Positions 31,507 to 42,377 of a stretch of DNA of 64,000 nucleotides are shown here, piece by piece. Numbering within the stretch: position 1 is the stretch's first letter; each line of letters starts with the position of its first letter. The position numbers and the translations under genes are program-made. The notes under the pieces were generated by a model. It was not told the origin of the DNA and did no database searches. It saw only the letters and a list, made by a program, of their open reading frames with translations. This DNA is from Saposhnikovia divaricata (Eukaryota; Streptophyta; Magnoliopsida; Apiales; Apiaceae): contig CM071600.1 of NCBI GenBank assembly GCA_036435485.1, forward strand, positions 54,123,546 to 54,187,545. Direction: 5' to 3'.

Positions 31507-33969
31507 TCAATTGTTTTTTGGACAATTTCTTCTATCATGATTTGTTCCAACTTCTCCGCACTTTCCGCACTTTCGTGGCTTCGTATTTGAAGTCGAAGTT
31601 TCAATACCACTTTTATATCTTTCCGCTTTCTTTCTTCCCTTCGTTTTTGACATTGGTGGATCAAATATTGGATCATCTTGATAGTAATCATCTTGATAAA
31701 ACGAATCATTCATCCTTTCCTTACGTTCTTCCGGGAAAGCATTTTTCACATGACATTTCTCTCTCTCAATCAAATTCATCACGTAATTGAACCGTCGTAC
31801 GGAACAACTACCAATAGCACCCAAACCTTGAAAAGATTTGCACAATGCACTATACCTTGATGATTGTGATGCACCAACATTTGCAAGAACGGGAGGCGTA
31901 TATGGTAGAGGTCCGGCAATTTGGTTGCCTTTCATAGTCCACCTAGGCATGATGTAATCTTTTGGTATTTGGGATTTTTGTTGTTTATCGAGGTAACGGA
32001 TCATGTGTCTACAAATCATTCCGGAATGTTCGAACTTTTTACAAGCACATTCAATCCTTTGGTCGATATGAACCGTCAATTGATAACTTCTTCTACGATT
32101 CTCCGGTACGGTAGACTTCTCCACCAAATACATTTTAAACAAGTAACATCCCAACCCTTTAGCTTTCTTCACGACATAAGATTGACTTTTTAAAAGCTCC
32201 TTTTGAAATTTTTTAAACATTTCCTTTGTGTAAACTTCGGATGCATGAATTTCCAAGGATGAGTGCAATACTAGTCTTCTTTCGGTTTCCTCGGTGTCGA
32301 AATCACATTTAACCTCCTTAAGATATTGTGTCTCCAAAGCCTTTTGTGAATTTTTGATGAATTCTTTCAAACCGGTAGATGCTTGCACATATTCATCAAA
32401 AAAAGCATTCATAGACTCGCTCCTTGAGGTAGTGGTCATACCGGCGGAAAAATAATTTCTCGTGTAAGCACCGATCCATTGATCTTTAATAGCATACATT
32501 TGATTTAACCAAACATGATCCTCAAGTTGGTACTTCTCGACCAATTCCTCCCACTTACCTTGGAATTCCGTTGGTGACAACGACTTGTACACACATGCAT
32601 TGAAATCCGATTTGAAATCCGGATAGTTGGTGTACAAATTAGACAACTTCTCGGGAAACTTATTACTTATATGCCATGTACAATATGTATGCTTTGTATG
32701 TGGCATAATCTCAGCAATAGCATTACTCAAAGCGAGGTCTTGATCGGTGATAATTGTCACGGGCGGTTTATTGTCAACGGCTTCTAACCACGTTTTCAAA
32801 CTCCACTTATAAGATGGCTCTTTTTCATCCCTTATGAGTGCAAATCCAAACAAAATATTTTGGTAGTGATGATTTACCCCCGTAATGGGTATGAAAGGCA
32901 TACAATACCTATTCGTCCGATAAGTCGAGTCGAACGTAACCACATCACCAAAATTTTTGTATGCATTCATGGATCGAGGATCTACCCATACCAAACCCCT
33001 AATACGATTCTCCTCGTCCACATCCACTCGATAGAAAAATTTTCCAAAATTAGTTTCTTGTTCTAATTCCCGAAGTAAGACCAAACCACACTCCGCATCT
33101 CCTAAATCAAATACCCGGCGTCGAATGTCACGTATGACATTACGCACGTCTTGTGGGGAGAAACCAAGATTTTCAACACCGCCACATGTCTCGCTTAGAT
33201 ATTTCATCACTTTTGCCGTCTCGATGCCGGATTTGTTAAACAACTCAATAATTGATTTAGTGATTGGATCTATGTTTTGAGACCTTTGAAAAAATTGAAC
33301 CTTATCCGGTGTCACCATAGCATGATTGTGTTTCAATTCGACCGAACTTATAATCCATTTATTTGTTTGCACTTTATGAACTACGCACATGCGGGCTTGA
33401 CAATTTGTTCGTGGAATTACATCTCTAATACGTTTTCCTTTATCACGACCCATTAAATTCAATGGTTTTGTTCTTCCACCCTTCCGACAAATAAAAAACC
33501 GGGATGATGGATCCTTAGTTCCTAAATGATTATGCGTATTCCTAATTATTATCTCGAATCCGACACTTCGACCATAATCCCTATAAAATTTTGTCGCCTC
33601 ATCTAATGTGTCAAAAATCATACCAACACTAGGCACAACATCATTAATATTCGGAAATGTAAACCCACAATTTTCGTTTTCGATATTAATATCACCATCA
33701 TCTTCATTATAATCTTCACCATCATTTTCTACATTCACCTTATTTTTACCTTTATTAACATCATTTTTTCCTGCATCATCATCATCATCATCCACATTCA
33801 TCTTTTCCTTACCCACATTATCATAGTCATCAACATCTATTATTTCATCAATAAATAATTTTCGAGAAACCGGATTTTTTCTAGCGGGCGTAGTAACTTC
33901 ATAATCATAATCATAATCATTATGATCCTCACTAGATGAACTAAAATCATTAAATAAAAATGTTGCCAT
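31507..33969 (-). CDS. FAR1/MULE-type transposase
   Basis: 820 aa from the ATG of MATFLFNDF at 33969 (an upstream in-frame ATG at 34005 is less likely). An acidic Asp/Asn-rich N-terminus is followed by a FAR1-type WRKY-GCM1 zinc finger (about residues 115-220, FDTLDEATKFYRDYGRSVGF to VELKHNHAM). The MULE transposase core has DVVTFDSTYRTN, VTIITDQDLALSNAI and YCTWHISNKF (C-x2-H), a SWIM zinc finger CACKKFEHSGMICRHM, and a C-terminal zinc knuckle CGKCGEVGTNHDRRNC. No stop or frameshift is seen. Domesticated FAR1/FHY3 factors have the same layout; the TE-rich setting, the knuckle at the C-terminus and the palindromes argue for an element transposase, but I cannot exclude a FAR1-related host gene. 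Confidence 0.85.
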   Translation of the reverse strand: MATFLFNDFSSSSEDHNDYDYDYEVTTPARKNPVSRKLFIDEIIDVDDYDNVGKEKMNVDDDDDDAGKNDVNKGKNKVNVENDGEDYNEDDGDINIENENCGFTFPNINDVVPSVGMIFDTLDEATKFYRDYGRSVGFEIIIRNTHNHLGTKDPSSRFFICRKGGRTKPLNLMGRDKGKRIRDVIPRTNCQARMCVVHKVQTNKWIISSVELKHNHAMVTPDKVQFFQRSQNIDPITKSIIELFNKSGIETAKVMKYLSETCGGVENLGFSPQDVRNVIRDIRRRVFDLGDAECGLVLLRELEQETNFGKFFYRVDVDEENRIRGLVWVDPRSMNAYKNFGDVVTFDSTYRTNRYCMPFIPITGVNHHYQNILFGFALIRDEKEPSYKWSLKTWLEAVDNKPPVTIITDQDLALSNAIAEIMPHTKHTYCTWHISNKFPEKLSNLYTNYPDFKSDFNACVYKSLSPTEFQGKWEELVEKYQLEDHVWLNQMYAIKDQWIGAYTRNYFSAGMTTTSRSESMNAFFDEYVQASTGLKEFIKNSQKALETQYLKEVKCDFDTEETERRLVLHSSLEIHASEVYTKEMFKKFQKELLKSQSYVVKKAKGLGCYLFKMYLVEKSTVPENRRRSYQLTVHIDQRIECACKKFEHSGMICRHMIRYLDKQQKSQIPKDYIMPRWTMKGNQIAGPLPYTPPVLANVGASQSSRYSALCKSFQGLGAIGSCSVRRFNYVMNLIEREKCHVKNAFPEERKERMNDSFYQDDYYQDDPIFDPPMSKTKGRKKAERYKSGIETSTSNTKPRKCGKCGEVGTNHDRRNCPKNN

Positions 33970-35470
33970 AAAAACTAACCTTTTTTGATAATATTTGACC
34001 TCCAAATGATAAGCAAAATTGCACTTTAAACCTTAAAATATAATTTTTTAAGGATGTTAGGAGAATGGAAAATTTTTAAGGATGTTGGGAGAATGGGAGA
34101 AATTTGGAAGAACTTTGATTTAGAAAGTGATGGTAGTGAGTTAAGTAGTCCATAGTTGAGAGAATGGATTGAAGAATGGGAGAATGAATGAATGTTTGGA
34201 GGATGGTAGAATTTTGGAAGAATTTAGATTTAGGAAAGGTTAAAGTAATAAAGTGTAAAGTAGTAAAGTGACAAACAGTGCCCCATGGTGAGTAACAGCT
34301 ACCCAGCACCACCAACATAATGAAATTAAAGATATCTACGTTACTGGCACATTGTTTCATTGCACCAATTCCCTCTGGCGCAATGTTTCAATGCGCCAGG
34401 TGCACTGAAACATTGCTCCATTTTTTTAATGTATATTTAATTATTTAAAATTAAAAAAATCATTATTATCGCATTATAAATACTTAATTTAGTACACTTA
34501 ACTTAATTTAGTTGAATAAAAATTCAATTCACTTAATTTTAATATTTAGTTGTGAATTTTGTTTGAAATTTAAATGTATGTAGTTATGCAACTGTGACCT
34601 TATCAATTTAGTTTGAGTTTATTTTTGTTTTTTGTATCTTTAACTTAAATAATCGTAAATGGCGATATCTACAAATTAGAGGTACCTCTTCGTTGAAAAA
34701 CAGACAATAGTAGTAATATAGATGATAGTTCATTCTTAAGAAGTTTAAATAATTGTTAACATATTATTGAGACATTATCATTCAGTTAAAGTTTTATTTT
34801 GTATTTTACTGTATATGCAAGTTTCTTTTGTTATATACGGTTGTAGCTTTTCTGCACATAATTTGTTTGAACTGAATATAATTTAGAGTTTTTGGAGTTT
34901 TCTAATAATTATAAGTTTTAAGTTTAATTTATGATTGATAGTAGTGAAATCTAGTATTGCGTTTACTTTCATTGTATATCTTTTTTTTTTAGTTTTATAT
35001 ATAATGTTGTCTAAATTTTCTATAAATTTATATTTATAAAAAATTTAGTGGAAACAATGTAATTGTCTCTTTTTTAGTGGAATCAATGTTATTGTCTCTT
35101 TTAGGTATTTTAAATTTTCTATTTGAATATGTTTCTAAGATGATTGTATGTATTATGTTCATGTATATAAATTGGTACATGTACCTTATTTGAAATCGAG
35201 ATGCAGTAAAACTCCTATCAACGTGATACTCATACTGTTGTGTTTTGTACAAGATGAGATCACCACTTAAATGGTTAATGATTGTATGTTTAAATGTTTT
35301 CATGCAGTGTTTATCTTCATAGGACATATTTTTTGGTGTCTTAGGTTTTGTCTAAGTGTTCATATCAAAATAAAAATGTCTTATTAGTTGTTGATCAAGA
35401 AAAGATCAAAAAAAGGTTGTAGTGATACTTAAGTATTGCAGATGACTACTGCATGCCAATATACTGCTAT
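33970..35470. other. Non-coding region upstream of the transposase
   Basis: 34020-34200 has short repeats of GGATG-TTGGGAGAATGG. Palindromes of the GCAATGTTTCATTGC type occur at 34351-34425. From 34440 to 35470 the sequence is AT-rich with no recognisable gene. Confidence 0.45.
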
Positions 35471-35485
35471 TATTCTAATCATGCT

Positions 35486-35637
35486 AGCACACTCTGTGTA
35501 TGTCGTGCACTCAGCCGAGGGTCTTCACGGAAACAGTCTCCCTGCTCTAAAAGTGGGGGTATGGTCTGCGTACAACCTACCCTCCCCAGACCCTGCTCTG
35601 AGCGGGATATACTGGGTTTGTTTGATTTGGTTTGGTT
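35486..35637 (+). mobile_element. 5'-truncated LINE 3' end with 15-bp target duplication
   Basis: A 152-bp insert flanked by TATTCTAATCATGCT at 35471-35485 and 35638-35652. The body (CTCAGCCGAGGGTCTTCACG, then TATGGTCTGCGTACAACCTA and CCCTCCCCAGACCCTGCTCT) ends in a TTTGGTTTGG-like tail. The same sequence forms the 3' end of the LINE at 42378-43235. The tail type fits RTE-like LINEs and SINEs sharing their 3' end. Confidence 0.85.
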
Positions 35638-35652
35638 TATTCTAATCATGCT

Positions 35653-36250
35653 TGCAGTGTAATGTGTATAGTACCTATTAATCCCATGGACCATACTAAA
35701 CCTCAATAATCTTGTGCCATTACTCATAGTCACAAAATTTAGATGTTAGCTTTTTGTATGCCAATATTTGGAGATTAAAATACATGCTTTTATTTTTAAT
35801 GTTGTGATTGTCCTCTTTATCTTTAATTGTTGTTCATTGTACATTATTGTTCTCAGTTAATTGATTTTAGTGAATAAGCTTACATATGCTCTTATTTGTT
35901 GCAGACATATCAATTATCTATGATCTTAAGATTATTTTTTGAAAAAGAAAAACAACGAAGAACAATGATTTAAATGCATGTTACTTCTTATTCTTATTCT
36001 TCTTCTTTTTTTGACGGTGCCTATCACTAAATTTAATCGATAAATCCTAACGTGACACTATTGGTGGATAAAGATGCACTGCATTTATGTAAAAAATTAT
36101 CATGCATAACTGAGAGATTGTATTTGCAACATCACCACATTTAACACTTTTTATGTATAAATATATGGCACTTATGTGAAAAATTGATAGGTAAGGTGTT
36201 ACTTAAATATTAGCATGACTTAAATATTTAGGATTGAGCACAATATATAA
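35653..36250. other. Intergenic AT-rich DNA
   Basis: No gene, repeat or conserved site recognised. Confidence 0.5.
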
Positions 36251-36259
36251 AAATTTCAG

Positions 36260-37595
36260 GTGGGTTTGTTCGGTCCACCTGAGGGTTGTATTGAAGAAAA
36301 TACTCTGTGTAGGAATACACAACTGCGGGTTACAATGTCTTAGTGTTTATAAGAAAACCTAATGCAATTTGCATTATGCTCGGTGTTTTCTTCTTACTAT
36401 AACTATGCTGCTCATACAGCTTATTTAAACTATATGAAGACAAGTAGAATACGTAAAATGTAAAGATACATTCTTGGTATAACTTGTCACACACACATGC
36501 TTGAAGTGATAACCATTTCTGAAAATATTTTGAAGGTCTTCTCTTCTTGATTTGGACAATTCCAGCATGCTTCAAGTCGGTGCATATTTCTTTCTTCATA
36601 AGTTACTAAGTTCTTGAATTGACTTAGCTCACAAGCCCACATGATAATTTATGCAAAAGGTCTTTTCTGATTTGATCTTTATCCCTGAAAAGTTGCTTTA
36701 GCAAAAGATAATTTTTTGGTAAGTCAATAAGCTTTTCTGCTTATTGAGCTATGCTTGAACTTCCAGATAAATCAGATGGTCCTTATACATTCATCAAGAT
36801 ATCTTTTGAATTCTTCAGTAGTAATGTAATCATGTTAGAGATTACTTCCACTCTTATTCTTGCCCTTGAAGTCGGATAAACAGTGACTGATTTCACCTTT
36901 CACTTGGAAGAGTTCGAGCCTTCAAATATCTACATTTTGACTCCCTACTCGTAACATCCTTTGTGTAATTGATCAATGTCTATAAGTCACAGGTTGCAAA
37001 GTGATTCTGGGTCTGTTCTTCATTCGATATGTTCCATTCGAGAACTTTAGAATATTCAAGTTGAGTTCTCGAATTGATACGTCTTGACTTCTCGAATGAG
37101 GACTTCTAGAATAGAGACTTCTCGAATAGACATCTTATCGAGTTCTCGAATAGGCTCTCTTGAAGACTTCTCGAATAAGCTAACATGTAGACTTCTCGAT
37201 TGAAGCTTCTCAATAGCCTGACTTTTCGAATAACCCTTTTGTAGAGTTCTCGAATCTACCAAGTGTATGATATCTCGAATGGAGATATTACAGAGGCTTG
37301 ACTTCTCGAACTCTTTTCTTTTCTTGATTTCTCGAATATACTTGCATGAGTACAGCAAAATATCTTTTTATTACAGATACTTGATTACAGCATCTCATGG
37401 CTTGTTGCAGAAATACTCTTTAACTGTTTGCAGAGTTTCATTCACAAGATGTAGTTTTAGTTGATCTACATTTTAGTTAGCTCCCTGATTTATTTGTCAT
37501 CTTTGATTCCTTGATTCATTTTCTGCCTTGTGGTATTTGTTATCATCATCTTTAGACCTGTATGTCTCAACAAGGGTAAATAAATAAAATCAACA
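36260..37595 (-). repeat. Candidate solo or truncated copia-type LTR with TTCTCGAAT array
   Basis: On the minus strand it begins TGTTGATTTTATTTATTTAC at 37595, an LTR-like start. It then has about 14 copies of TTCTCGAAT or variants (37035-37335), and later a TATA-like TTTAAATA near 36424. The left end is uncertain (near 36260) and I found no target duplication. The layout (decamer array, TATA, leader) parallels the copia LTR at 7442. Confidence 0.4.
37035..37335. repeat. Array of ACTTCTCGAAT motifs
   Basis: About 14 exact or one-mismatch copies spaced 15-30 bp, mostly in one orientation. The ORF across it on the minus strand is an artefact. Confidence 0.8.
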
Positions 37596-38980
37596 GGTAC
37601 CGTACCGACCAACCAAACTTTTAATGTTTCGGCTATTATATAATAGTATAAATATGTATTCTATTATGTTTCATGTGTATAAATTTTGGAGATTAATTTT
37701 AATAGATATGTTGTGTACTTACAAAATACTAGATGATAACCCGTGCGAAGTACGGACAAAGAAAAATTATTAAAATTAATCACTAATTTAGTATTGAGAA
37801 ATTACCAAAAAAATTAATCTTACGATTTTTTGAAAATATTTACAAAAATATAATTTGTGACAAAACAACCAAGTGCAACTAACTTTTACGTTTTTCAATT
37901 TTTTTTTTGAAATAATCTAATATTTATTTACAAAATTATGAATATAATAGGATTCTAATAATTTTTATATTTTATCAAAAGATAATACAAAATTTTAGGA
38001 AACATGAGAATTTAGGGGATGATCCAAAATAACGGGTGCAAAGTGCTATTTATTCATTATATTATATATAAATTAAGGACAAGGTTATCCAAAAACACAA
38101 CATATACAATTTAGATACAATTCAAATTTGATTCATAATTATGATCATGTACCAACATCGACCGCAAGAATTTTCCATTAACATCACAAAAAATTTCATT
38201 ATTTTCAACAATTAACAAAGTTTTCCATTATTTTAAACAATTTTTGTGAGAATATTTAAGTTATAATATAAATAAAATATGAGATAACAATATTTAACAG
38301 CAGAACATTTAAATACAAATAAGTTCAATTGAAGAACTTTGAAATTGATGTGCTCGACTTCAAAATTCGGGTACATAATTTTTAAGTTCAACTGTATAAC
38401 ATTAAAATCATGATATAAATATTATGAGTTAATAGTGTTCACTAACAGAATATTGTTAAAGAAGTAAGTTCAGTTGTAGTAATTTGTAAAAATAAGTAAG
38501 TTCAGTTACAAAACTTTTTAATTCATGTGTATAACTTTTGAATTTTAGCCGCAAAATATTGTATTTCTACTACGAAATAAAATATGTTCCACAGTAGAAT
38601 CCTATCATGTAGAGAATTATTTTTTTCAAAAAGCTTTTAATAACATAAATTAAAAATTTTAAAGAAAGAAAATTTGAAAATTAAGAAAAAACTGCCAAAA
38701 GATATGTGAGATCAAAAATATTTATTAAAATAAAAGATTTTAACAAATGAATTATTAATAAATTTCATGATTTCAATTATTTGAATTAGTAATGTAGTTG
38801 TTTTTTTATTTTCAATAATATCCTTACAAAAATTTATTACTGAAAAATGAATCAAATATGAATAATTGATTTAGAAGTAATTAAACGCTAATAACAATTC
38901 TCCGATTTTCTTTGATATTTAATTCTATCCTAATCAAGTCACAAAAGTAAAAAGATGTTTTTAATTTTCTTTTGGTATTT
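37596..38980. other. AT-rich intergenic DNA
   Basis: Near 37728, ACTAGATGATAACCCGTGCG followed by AAGTACGG contains the near-palindrome CCGTGCGAAGTACGG, often seen at the edge of non-autonomous plant elements. Both ends cannot be defined. No gene seen. Confidence 0.4.
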
Positions 38981-38984
38981 AATT

Positions 38985-39318
38985 TTCTCCGGCGAGTATC
39001 GAACCTAGGTCTTTCGATTCATTTGCACACCACCTTACCACTAGGCTAACCAATCACATGTGTTGTGATTCAGAAATATGCCATGTATGTCGGGTGATGA
39101 ATGAAAAATATTTGTTATTTTGATTTCTAAAATACTTTAATCATTTTTCTTCGTTTTACATTTACATATTTATATTTTATTAAGTTATAATTTAGTATAA
39201 ATTAGTGATATATGATATGTAGTAAGCTTAGATATTTTGAAATCATTCAATTAATAATAATAATAATAATAATAATTAGTATTTGCAGTACATAGATACT
39301 TATAATAAATTTATTATT
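38985..39318 (-). repeat. ~335-bp dispersed repeat with tRNA-like Pol III boxes, copy 1
   Basis: The minus strand carries an A-box-like TTAGCCTAGTGGTAAGG (39032-39049 region) and a B-box-like AGGTTCGATACTC (38993-39007), about 30 bp apart as in tRNA-derived SINEs. Similarity to the copy at 40270 extends well beyond the boxes to about 39318. Confidence 0.6.
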
Positions 39319-39319
39319 T

Positions 39320-39590
39320 TTTTTTGCCAAATTTAAAGCGGATTTCATTAATACTTTGAAAGAGACTCAATCGGGACAAACCCCCAACTGATCATGCAAT
39401 CAGTTTGAAAAATAAATAAACGAGATAAATAATCAGCAGTCTTATTTCCGGATTGCTTAACTAAAATATTCTGAAAATTAAAAATGAAGATAATGGTTTC
39501 CCAAGCAATCCAGCCTGCATCTCTCCTGAAAACAGTAACTTCATAATTGACCCTAACAGTAATTCCATGGATAATGCAATGTCAGAGGAC
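39320..39590 (-). pseudogene. L1-type LINE, RNase H C-terminal fragment
   Basis: The minus strand reads NILVKQSGNKTADYLSRLF, then WGFVPIESLSKY and a stop near 39343, followed by an A-rich tail. GNKTADYL is typical of the last helix of LINE RNase H domains in plants. Upstream (39590-39690) the similarity fades with frameshifts. Confidence 0.55.
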
Positions 39591-39686
39591 TCAGTTGCAA
39601 AAACTTAGTTTAGAGGCCTCATGTTATGAACAGATTTTTTTTGCGAGAGGTGAGCACATGCGATTTTCACTACCATTTCAAACACA

Positions 39687-39778
39687 CCCAATACAAAAAG
39701 TTGTTATTTTTTTACCCTCTATCAAGTCTGCCAAAAAAAAAAAAATAATTAAAAATTACTGTTCATTGATGACGTCAT
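39687..39778. mobile_element. MITE family A fragment
   Basis: CACCCAATACAAAAAGTTGT, then TTTTTTACCCTCTAT and later TTCATTGATGACGTCATTG match the left half of the copy at 28941-29302. Confidence 0.6.
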
Positions 39779-40269
39779 TGTATAGACCTGCCGAAAGTGT
39801 TGTTGATGCGAGATATCCAGATCTCCCAATACCTCGTAAAATTCATTTTCAACACAACCAACACATCGCATAAAGCGAGACACATCGCACAAAGCGAGAC
39901 ACTCAAACACACAAATAATAACTCAAACAGCAGAAACGAAAAAGCCCAAACTCAATTTTATTGAAAAAGAAAACAAAACAAAAGAGGATGTTTATTGATA
40001 GAAAAATTAAAAAATAAGGGAAGAGGTGATGTGTGGATGGAGAAGGTGCGGCTAGGAATTGAGATGGGTATAAGGGAGAGAGAGAAAATTGAGATGGGAA
40101 GAAAGGAGATGTGGGCGATTAGGGTTAGAGGGAAATGGGGCGGCTGACTCTCATTAGAGAGTTTTTAAAATACCACAACATGTCACATTTTTATATTTTT
40201 TATTAAATTTAAATGCATGTTTTTTTAATACCACAACATGTTACTTTTTTATCCTTTTAATTTTTTTTC
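39779..40269. other. Intergenic sequence
   Basis: Purine-rich stretch near 40010-40140 and a short local duplication (AAAGCGAGACACATCGCA, 39873-39901). No gene recognised. Confidence 0.4.
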
Positions 40270-40608
40270 AAAAAGTTGTTGCTGGTGAGAATCGAACCTA
40301 GATCTTTCCATTCATTTGCACACCACCTTACCACTAGGCTAAAAAATCACATGTGTTGTAAGTCATAAATATGCTATGTATGTTGGGTGATGAATGAAGA
40401 ATATTTGGTATTTTGATTTCTAATATATTTTAATCATTTTTCTTCGTTTTACATTTACATATTTATATTTTATTATGTTATAGTTTAGTATAAATTAGTG
40501 ATATATGATATTTAAACTTAGATATTTCAAAATCAAATTCGATTTAATAAAATAATATTAATAATTAGTATTTCCAATACATATATAATTATAATAAATT
40601 TATTAAAT
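40270..40608 (-). repeat. ~335-bp dispersed repeat with tRNA-like Pol III boxes, copy 2
   Basis: The minus strand carries the B-box-like AGGTTCGATTCTC (40287-40300) and the A-box-like TTAGCCTAGTGGTAAGG (40325-40342). It is a direct repeat of 38985-39318, shifted by about 1,285 bp. Confidence 0.6.
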
Positions 40609-41268
40609 TGAAATGCATGTTTTTTTTTAAAAAAAAATGGTTAATGAACACGTAAGAATCTAAACACTTAAATGCATACCACAACATGTCACATTTTAAT
40701 CTATCAAATTTTACCATTATGTTTCTCAATTTTTCATGATTTACCATAACGTCCTCTAAAATTAAAATCTATGATATATTAAAATTGCGTTACATAAGTG
40801 AGAACTGAACCTTTAACATCTATAACAATAACCTTATTTTTATGAATTCATAAACAAATTATTGAAGTTTCAATGATACTTAGTAGTAGTATTAAATCAA
40901 AAGTCACATTCATATAATCCCATAATATATAATTGTATGCAAATATAACATTTCAATAGATTAAGAAATGATCATCCTAATAAATTTATGAAAAACGTTG
41001 TACATTCGTCAATAATTTTTCTAACTCTAATCGCAAGAATGGCATAACACTCTAAAAACAACAATAAAAAGAAAGAGACACAAAATATTGACCTCTTTAT
41101 GTACATATTTCAAAAAATTTATGCATACCTAAAAAGATTTTTATCATCTCAATAGGATCATCGAACATTAACATCGACGCACAATGAGGAAAATAAAAAC
41201 TCTTATCGTAAACTAGAGCAATCCCATGTCTGGTATTGAAGCTAGTATTTATATATACAATAAAAAAA
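40609..41268. other. AT-rich intergenic DNA
   Basis: No gene or repeat recognised. Confidence 0.5.
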
Positions 41269-42339
41269 GAGTAAAGTGCACTTTGTGTACCTGAAGTTTG
41301 GCCCTGACACCACTTGCACAATCGAACTTTAAAATCGAGTATATGCAATACTGAACTCATAATTTACTTATTCTTTGTGTACTGCCGTCAGTCTGGCACT
41401 AACTCCGTTAGTTTGATAGGGGTAAAATTGTACTTTCCTATCTATTTCTTTGGTATGGCGTAAAAATCATAAAAATCATTTTAATTAATAAGAAATTAGA
41501 ATTTCTCTCTCTTGTTCATCAAGATCAAACACAAATTTGGAGAGGTTAGCGAAATCCGATTTCGACGTGCAAGTGCTCAAAATGTAGCCCTCGACATCTA
41601 GTTTCATAATCTGCAATCAATCGTTGTGGAGGGTAACTTTATGACTTGTTATGAATTTTTGTATAAAACTGCAGATTTTAGGGTTCTTATTCAAAAATTG
41701 AGGTTTTCGATTTAAGTGATTGTTCAGTTGATTTGATTGCTTGAATAGCTTCATATGATCCTAGGGAGTTGTTTTATATGTTTAATTGCTTAAATTGTTT
41801 TCGATTATGAGATATACGAATTGTAAGTTTTGACCATTTTTTCCAAATCAATCATCCATTGTATGTGTTGCTGTTCATGTTTGTGGTGTTAGGGGAAAGA
41901 TTGGGGGTTGCATAAGCTTTGATTTGTTATATAGAACACACGATTTGGTTTTGATATGAATGAAAACAAATTTTGGCCGGAAGGGATGTTAAGCTCGCCG
42001 GAAAATCTGTTTCTTTGGTGTATTTTGATCGAATTTTGAGTGTGTTTTGTTGGGTTATTTTTGTCCAGATGTTGGGCATTCGTTTAGCTGCAGAATTGTG
42101 TGTGTTGTGCTGTGTTCTATGGTGTTGCAACCGAAAATCGAGGTGGAATAAGGTGTTCTTGATTTTTATTTTTATTTTGATTGAATTGTTTGATGAGTAA
42201 AATACATTTTTACCCCTGTGTTTCTAACGGAGTTAGACTCAATTTGACGGCAGTACATAACGTGTAAGTAAATTGTGAAAGTTCGATAATGCAAGTGATG
42301 TCAAGGCCAAACTTCAAATGCACAAAGTGCCCTTTGCTC
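41269..42339. mobile_element. 1,071-bp non-autonomous DNA transposon with ~170-bp terminal inverted repeats
   Basis: The left end GAGTAAAGTGCACTTTGTG matches the reverse complement of the right end GAGCAAAGGGCACTTTGTG. The similarity (GAAGTTTGGCC, GACA-CACTTGCA, GTACTGCCGTCA, AACTCCGTTAG) runs about 170 bp inward. It is flanked by A7 on both sides, a possible target duplication. Long TIRs suggest a MULE derivative. The inside (41500-42190) is non-coding but less AT-rich and may hold captured gene DNA. Confidence 0.7.
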
Positions 42340-42377
42340 AAAAAAATTTAAATCATATGCCAAGTTGCCAACTATAG

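Larger units (their letters stand above)
29311..34440. mobile_element. MULE-type element region: transposase (-) and PMD ORF (+) with recurrent palindromes
   Basis: This block holds an intact MULE/FAR1-type transposase and a truncated plant mobile domain ORF in convergent orientation. About twelve GCAATG-N3-CATTGC-type palindromes lie at its left end (29363-29475), near 29729, between the two ORFs (31286-31335) and at its right end (34351-34425). The terminal GGGAGTCCTTCCACAACC at 29313 has no visible partner on the right, so boundaries are approximate. Established: PMD genes occur in MULE and gypsy elements as well as in host genes such as MAIN. Confidence 0.5.

Noticed and set aside
38985..39060. 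A genuine tRNA gene on the minus strand
   Set aside because: Only A- and B-box-like matches; the sequence cannot form the acceptor stem or a normal anticodon arm.
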